Positions 45,381 through 56,749 of a DNA stretch of 64,000 nt are shown one piece after another (positions within the stretch are counted from its first letter, which is position 1; each line of letters opens with the position of its first letter). The DNA is from Owenia fusiformis (lineage: Eukaryota; Annelida; Polychaeta; Sabellida; Oweniidae): assembly GCA_903813345.2 (NCBI GenBank), contig CAIIXF020000009.1:7684030-7748029 (forward strand). The letters are read 5' to 3'. Under the pieces are notes generated by a model. That model was not told where the DNA came from and did not search any database. It was given only the letters and a program-made list of their open reading frames with translations. A program made the position numbers and the translations under genes.

Positions 45381-46792
45381 AACAATTTTAAACTAAGATA
45401 ATCCTTAAAACGGTGATATTAATAGTAATTAAAACGCATCTCAATCCGTGACCTCGACTTTAACACTCATTTACTGTTGAAGTACCACATACCATATCTT
45501 TCAAAAAGGTCAGGTTTTGTTCAGCAACAACGTATAGTATGTTAATTTATATGTAAATGCATTTCTGTCCCTGGGTCTATTTACGACATGGATGAAACAG
45601 CGGGGGATAATAGTAACATTTCGGCTTAACCCACATACATATCGTTCATGTAGACAAATCAATATAAATTGATATGAATGCAGTCAAGGACGGAATATTT
45701 AGCCTAATATGCTAGTTCATTATATCCTATAGGATTGGCATCTAAATTAACTCCACAAAAGTAAAACTCGTTAAAGTGCCCGATAAACTATAAAATGCGC
45801 ATGCGTCCAGGTGTTGATAAACTATAAATAGCGAAAATCCAGGGTTTGTCACCACAAGGTAAGCCAGGGCGTGTTGAGAGAACAGCTAGTGTTGATATTG
45901 AATTTACATGTAACCAGATAAGTTTCCTTATTGAAATTACATATGGTTATTAGCAATACTTTGTAGGTGCTAAATAATAAAATATTTAGAGTATATATGA
46001 GAGAAATTGGCCATTTCGAAGCTGTTGAAAAGTTTGTGGCTCTCGGCTACACCGGGGAATTTACTTCCATGAGTACACACATAAATGTGGGGCTCCCCAA
46101 GAGGTACGCGACAAGGTGACCTGGCATCAAATGTGCGACTAAATGCTACTATCGAGAAGATAAAATAACGAATACGACAATAAGTTATTGCATGTGACAA
46201 TTCCTAGCATTCATCTCACTGAAGTATTTTGAAGTGAAAATAAGATTTTTGTTTTGATACATGGATTCAGATGAACGTAACTTTATTCTGACAACTAATC
46301 AAAACTGAACAAAATTGATTGTACGTAACAGACAATTTATTGTTTTACAATGTTTTGATTGGCTAAACGAATGAAACCAACAAATTATGACATGTAAAAT
46401 GACAATTTTGAAATGTAAAATTTAAAAGTGACAAACACAACCTCCCTATCCACTCTTTGGGAGCCCTACTAATATGTACATGCAGCAGTGGTACCGGTAG
46501 TGTACAGCTTATTATCACACTACTGGGCTTTGTATTCTAAAGCCTGTTGTTTGTAATAACACTGTTCACTCAACGTATGTTTTGTGTGTGGGCAGTCAAC
46601 GATAATCATTGTTTCATCCCGGTTATATGACCTCGGCAATTATAACAAAACCGTACTAAACGAAAAAACGCAAATAAGAGAAAGCTTTCACACACATATA
46701 AAAAATGAACTAGTCTAATCCGCCAGTATAAACTCTGTGCTATACGTAGCCGGGTCAGGCGCACACTTTAAACGGAAAACCGAACTCAATTT
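45381..46792. other. No gene supported
   Basis: A/T-rich. A 76-codon minus-strand frame (45970-46200) has no recognisable motif. Confidence 0.4.
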
Positions 46793-46793
46793 A

Positions 46794-47054
46794 TGGCGAC
46801 GCTTTATAATCTCAAACCCCTCATCCCATAAGGTGATTCAATTTCAACAGTCCCAGTTCAACAAAAATATGAGTTTGGTCATAGGATTTGAAGAATGATC
46901 AGAAATTTTGTATGATATTTTAAAAAGAATTAAAAAGAATGAGTATTCTCAGACTGATATTTCCGAGGCTATAAATAAAATGTTCACACGTGTCTTTACA
47001 CCAGCCAAGGTCAAATTCTTCAATATGGAGCTTGAAAACAACATTCGTCGATGA
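46794..47054 (+). pseudogene. Coding-like relic with one in-frame stop (unknown protein)
   Basis: One frame runs from about 46794 to a TGA at 47052-47054, with a single internal TGA at 46896-46898. Upstream of the internal stop it reads ..HKVIQFQQSQFNKNMSLV..; downstream it reads SEILYDILKRIKKNEYSQTD, then ISEAINKMFTRVFTPAKVKF and ends ..NNIRR. The composition is protein-like and the reading phase is the same on both sides of the stop, so a single substitution could explain the break. I do not recognise the family. It lies just left of a foldback insertion at 47140. A chance open stretch cannot be excluded. Confidence 0.3.
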
Positions 47055-47139
47055 ACATGTAACATATGAATCATTTGGGATTAAACTTGGACAACAAACA
47101 CAGAAAAATATTCAAATCAACCAGTAGAGTAAACCGATG

Positions 47140-48018
47140 TACACTCCCCTCCATAAGTTTGGCAATCTTTTTTCCCCGTTGAACTACGTGTTAAAGCCTC
47201 TTTATGTTTGAATTTTTATTTACTTAACCGGCGATGATATAACTTATAATATTGATGGAAACGTAATTTGACTTTATTTCCAATACCCCCAAATTTTCTC
47301 AATTTTTTTCCTCAATTACAATAGGTCGAAAATTGATGGAAAATTTGATGAATTTTTGAAAGTCGTCATTCCCATGTAATCCAATGGGAAATGGAGGGTT
47401 CGGGGCAAATCAGAAATCAGGATATCTTTTCAGTAAAAGATTCAGCAAAAAATATTTTTGTATAGAAAATTGAATTGTCTAACTTTTATGAACATTAAGT
47501 GTTTAGTTTATTTGATGAATATTAAAGTTTAAATCGCTTCAAAGTCATTTTTGAAAATAATTTTTCGCCTCCTGTGTTATTTCAATGGGAGTTTTTTTTT
47601 GAAAAACAATTTTGATTTTAAAGCCTCATAACTTTGTTGAACCTGAAGAAACATATCAATTTTTTGTTAAGTAAAGTTAGCAAATTCAATTGCCTGCCTA
47701 ACTCGTATTTTTAGCAAGGACTCGGATGGATGGATATTCTGTCATATTACTTGCGGCAAACCTTCCATTTCCCATTGGTTTACATGGGAATGTCGATTTT
47801 CAAAAATTCATCAAATTTATCATCGATTTTCGACCTATTGTAATTGAGGAAAAAAATTGAGAAAATTTGGAGGTATTGGAATTAAAGTCAAATTACGTTT
47901 CCATCAATAGTAGAAGTATTTTCATCGCAGGTTAAGTAAATAAAAATTCAAAGGTAAAGAGGCTTTAACACGTAGTTCAATGGGGGAAAAGGTTGCCAAA
48001 CTTATGGAGGGGAGTGTA
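47140..48018. mobile_element. Foldback element family F2, copy 1 (875 bp plus TA on both sides)
   Basis: It begins TA-CACTCCCCTCCATAAGTT and ends AACTTATGGAGGGGAGTG-TA. The outer ~280 bp of each arm are inverted repeats, with shared blocks 'AACTACGTGTTAAAGCCTC', 'GATGGAAACGTAATTTGAC' and 'CTCAATTACAATAGGTCGAA'. The middle ~330 bp is not inverted. The TA flank and long arms fit a non-autonomous Tc1/mariner-type element. There is no transposase. Confidence 0.9.
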
Positions 48019-48515
48019 TGTATTTGTAAGTATATTGATAAAATAATATTTAAGTCCCTTTGTATATTTCACCCAATCATGATTTTAACTATGAGGATAA
48101 GTCAAAGTAATCAAGTAACTAAGGTAGTCAATATTGGACTCATATCAAAGGTACTGTATCTGTTAGACTGATCCTCATTTTCCCTTGGTGATAACAATAT
48201 GTAGGCTGTAGCAACGAGAGGGCAACTGCTAACAATTCTTAAACATCAACTCGCATGTCATTAGGAATTTATTGAGGTTTGACATGGTATCAGTATAATC
48301 TCTTTAGCAGAAAAGAAGATATAGCTACAGAAGATAAACGATTTCGAGGTAAGCATTGTATTTCAAGGATAACAATTACAAGAGCGCTAGATATATGGTA
48401 AAACGATTTTTTCTCAAAAAGTAATAAAGCTATTGCTTTGAGATCAATACATTGAGCCAAACACAAAAGTGTTCATTTTCCAAAATAATTTCACGCACCA
48501 ATCTTAAATAAGATA
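48019..48515. other. Spacer between the two F2 copies
   Basis: About 500 bp of A/T-rich DNA with no supported gene. A 63-codon frame overlaps the edge of the left element. Confidence 0.5.
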
Positions 48516-49499
48516 TACACTCCCCTCCATAAGTTTGGCAACCTTTTTCCCCCATTGAACTACGTGTTAAAGCCTCTTTACCATTGAATTTTTTATTTAC
48601 TTAACCTGCGATGAAAATACTTATACTATTGATGGAAACGTAATTTGACTTTAATTCCAATACCTCCAAATTTTCTCTACGTGTTAAAGCCTCTTTACGT
48701 TTGAATTTTTATTTACTTAACCGGCGATAGAATAACTTATGATACTGATGGAAACGTAACTTGACGTTATTTCCAATACCTCCAAATTTTCTCAATTTTT
48801 TTCCTCAATTACAATAGGTCGAAAATTGATGAATTTTTGAAAATCGACATTCCCATGTTAACCAATGGGAAATGGTAGGTTTGCCGCAAGTCATATGAGA
48901 GAATATCCATCCGTCCGAGTCCTTGCAAAAAATACGAGTTAGGCAGGTAATTGAATTTGCTAACTTTATTTAACAAAAAATTGATATGTTTCTTCAGGTT
49001 CAACAAAGTTATAGGGCTTTAAAGTCAAAATTGTTTTTCAAAAAACCTCTCCCATTGAAATAACACAGGAGGCGAAAAATAATTTTCAAAAATGACTTTG
49101 AAGCGCTGTAACTTTAATATTCATCAAATAAACTAAACACTTAGTGTTCAAAAAAGTTAGACAATTCAATTTTCTATATAAAAATATTTTTGCTGAATCT
49201 TTTACTGAAAAGATATCCTGATTTCTGATGTGCCCCGAACCCTCCATTTCCCATTGGATTACATGAGAATGACGATTTTCAAAAATTCATCAAATTTATC
49301 ATCAATTTTTCGACCTATTGTAATTGAGGGAAAAAATTTAGAAAATTTGGAGGTATTGGAAATAAAGTCAAGTTACGTTTCCAGCAGTGTCATAAGTTAT
49401 TTCATCGCCGGTTAAGTAAATAAAAAGTCAAACGTAAAGAGGCTTTAACACGTAGTTCAATGGAGAAAAAAGGTTGCCAAACTTATGGAGGGGAGTGTA
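48516..49499. mobile_element. Foldback element family F2, copy 2 (opposite orientation, with internal duplication)
   Basis: It has the same TA-CACTCCCCTCCATAAGTT ends. The central non-inverted part matches copy 1 in reverse complement (for example GAGTCCTTGCAAAAAATACG here versus CGTATTTTTAGCAAGGACTC there), so the two copies are in opposite orientation. The left arm contains a partial tandem duplication starting at about 48677 (second 'CTACGTGTTAAAGCCTCTTT'), which explains its greater length (~980 bp). Confidence 0.9.
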
Positions 49500-50000
49500 G
49501 GTTATGGAAGATAATTGAAAACCTTTTCAAAATAGGAGATGTTGGGGTTAATCAATCATATCTCTTTAACAATATACTTTCATAAACGTATATTGCATGG
49601 ATCCATTTCAGTGAGTAAGCAACGATGGTCTCATATTGAGGGCCAAATTGGTAGTTTTCAATCTGACGTAGAGCTTAAGATAAGATCTCTTTTTTTGTGG
49701 CGTATTAATGACATATACTGTAATATCCATATGTCTCTGGCGTCATATTGGTTTGATATACTGTATATACAGTAGCTTTTAGCTACTTACAACTTGAAAC
49801 TTTATATCATTTACAAGTGTGACTGATAGCGATTAGATACTTCTGATTGGTTTCTTGCAACCTTCTACAACTACCCAGCGCGCAGAGCCCAGTTACAAAA
49901 ACGAAGACAAAGCTCTCTTTTAAGGAGCGAAGTTGACCGAATGCAAAAGGCATTGAGACAACACACGTGTAAATATAAACGTGTCGGGAAATACACGTGT
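49500..50000. other. No gene supported
   Basis: A 78-codon plus-strand frame (49539-49775) has no recognised features. A/T-rich. Confidence 0.4.
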
Positions 50001-50333
50001 GTATTCCATACCTGATGAGGTTTCAGGGACATATCAACCGGGAATATATTCCATATCCGGGCAAATATTTTTCGTATGTCCCGCTCCAACGGAGCTCCGG
50101 GACATATAAATCGTATGTCCCGCTCAAAAAAATTCTTTTTTTATTTTTTTAAAAAAAAAGTTAAAAATAAAAAAAAATTTGAAATAATTGAAAAAAATTT
50201 GGGAAAAATAATTGAAAACAATTTTGGAAAAAATTTGATTTTTTTTGAAAATGATAACATATTTTGCAAGTAAACACACCAGAGCATATGGGATACATGC
50301 TTATTATTTCAAACCTCATCAGGTATGGAATAC
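50001..50333. repeat. 23-bp perfect inverted repeat around an A/T-rich core
   Basis: Bases 50001-50023 (GTATTCCATACCTGATGAGG + TTT) are the exact reverse complement of 50311-50333. The core has two 'CGTATGTCCCGCTC' phrases and a 150-bp A/T-only region. Frames on both strands here are Lys/Asn/Phe-rich and not genes. Confidence 0.9.
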
Positions 50334-50337
50334 AACA

Positions 50338-50478
50338 GTTATGCACGGTCGGTTTGGATACAGGAAATATCCCTTGGGATATACAATACATCTTCCCTTG
50401 GTCCCTTCGGTCCATCGGGAAGATATATTGTATATCCTTCGGGATATTCCCTGTATCCAAAACCTCCCAGTGCATAAC
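50338..50478. mobile_element. Hairpin element, ~60-bp arms
   Basis: Left arm 50338-50397 (GTTATGCACGGTCGGTTTGG..ATATCCC) pairs with right arm 50417-50478 (GGGAAGATATATTGTATATC..CCTCCCAGTGCATAAC) with few mismatches and a ~19-bp loop. It starts five bases after the neighbouring 23-bp inverted repeat. Confidence 0.9.
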
Positions 50479-51477
50479 CCCTATAAATCCAATGATTTCA
50501 CCAAATTGAATCGGTAGCGTGTATCGCTGTTATCATCTATAGGGCTCCAGGAAAAATCAAAGACGTTATAAGCCATCTTTATAGAAAGGACAAAGTCGAA
50601 TTGACAGAAGTTTTGTCAAGATTACATAGCCAGAAAAATAAATAGCTACGTAATCATAAAGTTCCTTATGAATCAGCATCAACAGTCACTGTGTTATTTA
50701 TTCATTTGGGAAAAGATCAGACGTAATTACAACGCCTAAAATAAAGAAAATGAAATGTGTCTCATTGCCTAAAAACGTCATGATCTAAATCGACGTGATA
50801 CAATCTAAGCCATGATGAATATTATTATGACAGGAAAATGACCCTATGTACGACATAATTAGAGTTCATGTAAATAAAATGTCGTTCCACGAACGCCATG
50901 AAAGGCGAATTGTATAAATATAGGTCAATTACCATCTTGGATTTCCAAGGTATGATGTATCATAATAAATCAGAGGATATCCTGGATGTATATTGTACAT
51001 AAAACTAAAAATCTACCATACTGTAGTATATAATTCTCTGGACTTAAGCAATGCTATTGTATGCTACTTATTCCACCGAGACAGTAAATGTCTAAATGAT
51101 GATGGGTTGGTAAAAATAACAACACACCCGTGTTTTTTTTTTATCTCAAGATGGCTTAGACATGTTGTCCCGATGATGTATTTGTTTGATGGTATGATTA
51201 AGAAGGCTATAGCAGCCCATTATCATACACCGTGTCTAATTAAACTATCGACCCTTTTAGGGGTATTTGTCAACTTTTGTCCAAGAGCAGGTCAAACTAT
51301 ATCGAATGTACAAATATAGTGTCAAGCAAATTAGATATTTACTTGCATGCATTTTCTTTAAAAACATCGAACTTTGATATTGTCAAAAACAAAATAAAAA
51401 ATTGCTCAAGGAAGTGCAAACAAGAAAAACGTCAGTTTGGACAATAACAGGTCTAAAACAAAAGCTCATCGCAGCTG
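50479..51477. other. No gene called; 108-codon ORF at 50993-51319 of unknown status
   Basis: The plus-strand frame 50993-51319 has mixed composition (..SNAIVCYLFHRDSKCLND.. then a hydrophobic C-terminal half) but no recognised domain, start context or neighbour. I would not call it a gene on this evidence. Confidence 0.4.
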
Positions 51478-51640
51478 ACGCCATTTTGTTCACTTCAACA
51501 TTTGAATCGTGAATTTTGGTCTTATTTTGAAACGATAAAGTCCAAAACTAACAAGAAATGATCGAGATATTGTTCCAATATTTTTGACTAAGTGGGTTAT
51601 AATTTCAGAAAATAACAACATATCGACGTTTCGATCCCGA
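51478..51640. repeat. Fragment of the 29.8-30.0 kb segmental repeat
   Basis: 'TTCACTTCAACATTTGAATC', 'GTGAATTTTGGTCTTATTT' and 'TATAATTTCAGAAAATAAC' occur in the same order and direction as at 29811-29960. A further inverted fragment is at 61195-61350. Confidence 0.8.
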
Positions 51641-52139
51641 CAATCCCCCTTGAATTTTTGCTGAAAATCGAAATAGCTGATCATGCCTAAAACGATTTAC
51701 AAATTTGATAGGCCCCATTATTTGGCCCATTAGATAAGTTCTATAGATTATACAAGCAAGACAAAATAATTTGAAGGCAATTCGATATCTGGTTTTCACG
51801 TAATACTATTAACTTTCGGAAACAGATCTATGTGCCGTCTGTCGATATACATAACTAAAACTATTCATAGCTTCATTGGTCGGACTCAGTTAACATCCCG
51901 GGATAACATAGAACATCGACAACCTGTAATTCCAGGTAGCCTTGAAATATATTCATCCAAAACCAAATGTAAAATAGTATAATGAGAGATGTAGATGTAA
52001 ACGATCACATCAATTTCGTCATTACGACTTCAAATAGAAGCAAAGCGTCTATTGTATTTGAGGCTGCTTCCATATTGGAAAAATGTGATTTTTTTCTCCG
52101 ACATAATTGCTGGTTGTCGTTGTTACGCGGTAAACACGA
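51641..52139. other. No gene supported
   Basis: Short frames on both strands without features. Confidence 0.4.
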
Positions 52140-52745
52140 TACAAAATTATGTCATATTTCGCAACGAATATGGCATATTCATTTGCGGTGTATGACAAAT
52201 TCACCTGCGGTATATGGTATACACACTAACCAATGAGAACGTGATACGGAAGTACGCAATTGTCAATTGCATTGATTGAACGAACAAGTAAACTTTGATT
52301 ACTGAATAAACAGTACAGTGATTCGAATATATCAACTTATGCAGAAGTATCACTCACCAATCTCACGTAATAAGCTTACTCAATCAATCCAGGATTCATA
52401 TATTAGTATTCGTCGCACTAAATATATTGGTAATCCAGCGTTGTTTTACATTTAGAGTCGATTCTCGCAACCAATCAAATCAAGGCTTTCTGTATCACGT
52501 TTTCACCTGCGGTATATGTCACATTCACCTGTGGTATATGGCATATTCCGCAAGTGAGTATGACATATTCCGCAGGTGAGTATCGAGTATTCACTGAAAT
52601 CAATGTATCGTATATTCACTGCGGAATATCACATACTCACCTGCGGAATATGCCATATACCGCATGTGAGTATGGCATATTCACCCGTATCACAAATACC
52701 GCGCAACCATGAATGTATGCCATATTCCGCGTAACAGTCGTCACA
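52140..52745. repeat. Palindromic ~20-25 bp minisatellite cluster in both orientations
   Basis: Units of the type CATATTCCGCAGGTGAGTAT and their reverse complement (ATACTCACCTGCGGAATATG / TTCACCTGCGGTATATGGCA) alternate in orientation, in two clusters (52150-52215 and 52505-52730). The DNA between them is bounded by 'AACGTGATAC' (about 52230) and 'GTATCACGTTTTCACCTGCG' (about 52495), another inverted pair, so the whole region can fold as one structure. Confidence 0.8.
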
Positions 52746-54154
52746 TTTTTTGGGTGTTGAAAAGCAACATTATTTTTCTTAAAAATAAGAGACCAGAAGA
52801 TTAAAAAGGTTTCATCATTATCAAGCTTGGTACATGTTACGCATTGATTCACAAGGTTTCAGTTGCACCATCCAACAACTGATGGTTACTTATAACCCAT
52901 TCAATCTGCTTAATAACCCAGGCAATCTTAACATGTATTCGCAAATGCAACTAAAGCCTGACGGCCACCATATTAACTTGCTATTTTATTGGCAACTCAT
53001 TTAAATATGCCACTATTCTTTCATATTTCAATGAATTGGTGATGAGTAGTAGGTTAATTCGGCAGCCGACAGGCGTTAGTTGCATTCTCGAGTACGAACT
53101 TAATAGACGTTATTTTGTTGAATTATTTCCCATTTATTAACTAGAATACCATTAAAGATATATCCACCGGTCTACTTTGATAAGCATGACCAGTTATAAT
53201 CGTCTGATCATGATCTATATTATGACATGTACCAATAGGACAACTGTAATATCGACAGTGATATAACAATGCCTAATCTTCCATATGACCTAGTTTAAAT
53301 TACATCCATAAAGCGTGCAAACTCTGGGTAGACGTTGTTATTCCTAGTCGTCTCAGGAACACAAAACTACTACTATTATCTTGATTGAACATTCTTTTAT
53401 TATTGATTTCCTAATAAAGAATATTGTACAAATTAAATGACATGATGTGGAAAACACCCCTTTTGGGAATATTATCAACAAAATACGTGTTTATTACATT
53501 GATTGATTTAAGTCGCTTACCCCACCCCTACCCCTACCCCTCTCCGCATCGTGGTGCAGTGAAATCGTAATTTTACTGAGCGGCTCAGAAAAGGCCTCCT
53601 AAACTTTACATGACAAAGGTGCTAAGCGTGATAATTCACCTGTTCGACTGACCAAATACCCGTAAACTCATATATTAAAGACGTACACGTACATATCCAT
53701 AAAATTGGAAACCTTTATGTCATGTTTATTCAATCAAGCGGGTATTAAGTAAATACGATTGGGTGATTATTGGGAAATGAAGTATGTTATTCTGGCTGCA
53801 TCAAAGTCCTGACTCAAGTCATTGGATATAATAATCATTCTCAATTCTATCGCTATGTTGTTGAAAACATCTGCGAAGGAAAAGAAATACCACTTGACAA
53901 CTCTTATAGCTTAACTCACAGAAGTGTCCCAAGTCTGCGTAGTATGGTTCGGTCTGTCCTATTATTTCAAGTGTTTTCCCCTCTGTAATATTTCCATATT
54001 TTCCCGATTTGAGGCCGTCAACTTACAAGTAGCCTAAAATTGATACTTTGGCCCATATTATAAAAAAGCAAAAATCATATACCAAATCAAAGACAAGACA
54101 TTAACATGACAAAATGTCACCACCTAGTTGCTGAGAACTTAGATGATTGTGAAA
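52746..54154. other. No gene called; weak 72-codon frame at 53770-53988
   Basis: The frame 53770-53988 (MGNEVCYSGCIKVLTQVIGY.. NICEGKEIPLDNSYSLTHRS..) is protein-like but short, with no recognised domain. 53520-53545 has three or four CCCTA repeats, which is not a telomeric motif. The rest is A/T-rich. Confidence 0.4.
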
Positions 54155-54315
54155 AATAGTATAGTTTCCATATAGCTTTTGAAATCTCGCTTAATCTCGT
54201 TTTTCGTGAGATTTTAAGAGACTTGCATATTAGACTCTAGCCCAAGTTAAAAGCTGAATAAAAGATGGCAGCACTAGATTTCATTGATTTTTCTGCTATT
54301 TAGAAACTATCCTAT
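54155..54315. mobile_element. MITE, internally deleted copy (161 bp)
   Basis: It has the same ends as the 505-bp copy at 18442-18946 (AATAGTATAGTTTC .. GAAACTATCCTATT), but 'TTGCATATTAGAC' is joined directly to 'TCTAGCCCAAGTTAAAAGC', removing ~345 bp. The 3' half matches the other copy closely (AGCTGAATAAAAGATGGCAG). Confidence 0.9.
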
Positions 54316-54317
54316 TG

Positions 54318-54745
54318 GTCAACTTGAAGCAAGTTGGAAAAAATACCTTTTTGGCCCTTAGAAGGTCATTGAAGGTGAAATCTCAAATCTTAAGTCAGAT
54401 TTGAACTTCTGATCGAGAACTTGTGGATGATTTTGAAAAAATTGTCAATTTGAGGCAAGTTGACAAATTACTTTTTGACCTTAAGAAGAGGATTGAATGC
54501 CAAATCTTTTTTTGACCTTGAGAATGTCATTGAAGGTCAAATCTATAGTCAGATTAGGACTTTTGAGAACTTGTAGATGATTTTGAATAAACGATTGTCA
54601 ATTTTAAGCAAGTTGAAAAAAGATCTTTTTGACCTGTTTAAACCTTTTTGTCCTTGAAAGTTCACCGAAGGTCAAATTCTAAATACAAATCAGATTTGAA
54701 CTTCTGAAAACTTGTAGATGATTTTTAAATCGGACGTCCGTCTCA
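54318..54745. repeat. ~130-bp tandem repeat array (same family as 45 kb)
   Basis: Three to four units with 'TTGAAGCAAGTTGRAAAAA', 'TTTTTGACCTT.A.AAG', 'GAAGGTCAAATCT' and 'AACTTGTAGATGATTTTGAA'. It begins right after the MITE end, so the MITE may have inserted into the array. Confidence 0.85.
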
Positions 54746-54960
54746 ACAGTGTATGTTAAGTTGTTGTAAGGATTTGTTACAGACGCCAACCGCCGATCAC
54801 CGTGACAAAAACGGAAACCATATTTTTTTTATGTCACCAATTTTTGATGGTGACATAAAAAATAAACATCTAAGAGCGGTGATTCCAGGAAATAACTCCC
54901 ATATATCCCAACGTGGGCAAAGCTGGGGGGGGGGGGCGATGTGTGCGATTGCAATTTTGT

Positions 54961-55558
54961 AAAAGGATAGGTATCGATATGGAGAACTGAATTCAACAAT
55001 GTTTTTCTCTTAAACCAATCATTGAAAACATTCTGTAAAAAAACATGGTATTTTATGTAATGTTGACTAATTGACAACAATTTAATGCGAAAATTATTTA
55101 GAAATATTTTATATAACTGTTTTTGTTAACATTTTTTGTTTTTTTAGTGCAATTGTTTTTGCTCCTTTCTACCAATTCTTGAGAATGAAATAAAAAGTCT
55201 TTCCGAACCTTGTTGGAACAAAATAGCATATTCAACATGTTTTTAGACCTCTCAATATTATAGTTATACAAAGGAATTTTTGGTTGATTTTAAAAAAAGT
55301 ATTCAAAAAATTAAAACAAAATCCCCCCAAAATAGATAAAAATCAAGATAATCCTTTTATTTCATTAACAAGATACTCTTTTAAAATCAACCAAAATTTT
55401 CTTTGTACAATTACAATATTGAGAGACCTAAACATGTTGTGTTTATGTCGTTTTGTTCCAATGAGGTTCGGAAAGATGTTTCATTTCACTCTGGAAACAT
55501 GATACCAAGAATAAAACAAGTGTTTGATGTGTTTTTCTCTTAAACCAATCATTGAAAT
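54961..55558. mobile_element. Foldback family F1, copy 2 (one end atypical)
   Basis: It starts AAAAGGATAGGTATCGATAT and matches copy 1 through the left arm and centre (TTAAAACAAAATCCCCCCAA; AATATTGAGAGACCTAAACA). The right side ends with 'CTCTTAAACCAATCATTGAAA' in direct and not inverted orientation, so this copy is truncated or rearranged. A G12 tract precedes it at 54925-54936. Confidence 0.8.
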
Positions 55559-55574
55559 GCTAAGAATGCACCGT

Positions 55575-55686
55575 ACAAAATGTAAATTGCTCTGCGGGTG
55601 AACCCCAATACCCCCCTTTTTGGGGCTCACCCCGCTCGTAGTGATGCAAACCCCCCATTTGCTGGCTACGCCCCTGCCGAAAACAT
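55575..55686. mobile_element. hAT-like end fragment
   Basis: GCTGGCTACGCCCCTG (55671-55686) is the reverse complement of the CAGGGGCGTAGCCAGC end type. The ~100 bp inside is C-rich with inverted 'ACCCCAATACCCCCC' and 'GGGGCTCACCCC' stretches. A weaker plus-strand match (CAGTGGCGTAGCAAGG) lies at about 56679. No transposase. Confidence 0.5.
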
Positions 55687-55837
55687 AAGTGTGTAGTACA
55701 CAACATTTTTATTACAGATTGAGCTTAACATATGCTGCCAATAAAGCAGAAAGTAAAATTACATATCTATTAATAAACGCTTCATAGCTGATTTCTATCT
55801 TAAATATAAAAGTCACGATGACTTTTATTTCATTCTA

Positions 55838-56059
55838 GCACATCAATGATCAGGATGATCCATCTTGAAGTTCTTATGTTCTTAACCTTTAAGTTCCAAC
55901 CTATTCATAAATTGAAGTTCATGGAAAAAACTTGTCATACAATACCAGGCCTTGATCGTGCCGTTTTAGATTACTCTATGTTGAACGTCGCATCAGCTAA
56001 TCAGGATTTATGGGAAAACCCACTCAACTCTTCAGCTTTGTATAATTACATTCAGCAGG
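55838..56059 (+). CDS. Possible internal exon of an unknown gene
   Basis: A pyrimidine-rich stretch ending TTTCATTCTAG (just before 55838) resembles a 3' splice site. The following frame stays open through ~73 codons of protein-like sequence to 'ATTCAGCAG|GTGTCA' near 56059, a plausible 5' splice site. The peptide includes HTIPGLDRAVLDYSMLNVAS and NQDLWENPLNSSALYNYIQQ, with no simple-sequence bias. I do not recognise the family. No partner exons were found within the window, and foldback elements sit on both sides, so this could be an isolated exon of a large gene, a retained relic or chance. Confidence 0.35.
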
Positions 56060-56749
56060 TGTCATTCAATGCTTTTTACGCATCCCTTTGATCACGTTGT
56101 TTAAATTGACTTGCAATTCTTTACGTAATTTTATCTAATATAGTTCTAGGTCTTTGCATTTGTTCTTGTGTTTTATAAGGTGCTAGGTGTCATAACCTTG
56201 ACAATGCCCTCTTAAAAATTAAAATTAACCACACGTGTTACTGATTACAATATTTTGCAGCGAATGTCTATAAATCAGAACGGTGAATTCTTATTGATAA
56301 CTTCGTAACATCATGTTTTAGCCATGATTATTTCAAATTCGCGTTTTGTAAGTTCAACACATTAGATTTTGACATTGGAGACTTTAAGCAATGCATATCA
56401 AATCGAAACGTCAACCTGTACGCACAAGTTGCCCTAGATACTAATGCATGTACATATTTTCAGTGTTTACTTAGTCCGTTACGTAGGCTAAACATCATCG
56501 TGTAATATGCCACTGATAGTTATCCAGCTAGTTTTAATTTTCTATGATACATATTTTAAACAAGCTCGTTTTGTTAGATATTTGGAGCTAAAACATGTGT
56601 GACACACATCATTTTCATCAGAGAGCATTATATAGTGTGCATTGAAATCAAAATTGCCAGCATAGTATTCAACAGCAGTGGCGTAGCAAGGATTTTACAG
56701 AAGGGGTTCGAATATTTTCGGCAACATTTTTTTGGAGCCACCTAACGGT

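Noticed and set aside
53515-53550. CCCTA repeats as interstitial telomere
   Set aside because: The unit is 5 bp with only three or four copies and does not match TTAGGG or TTAGG.
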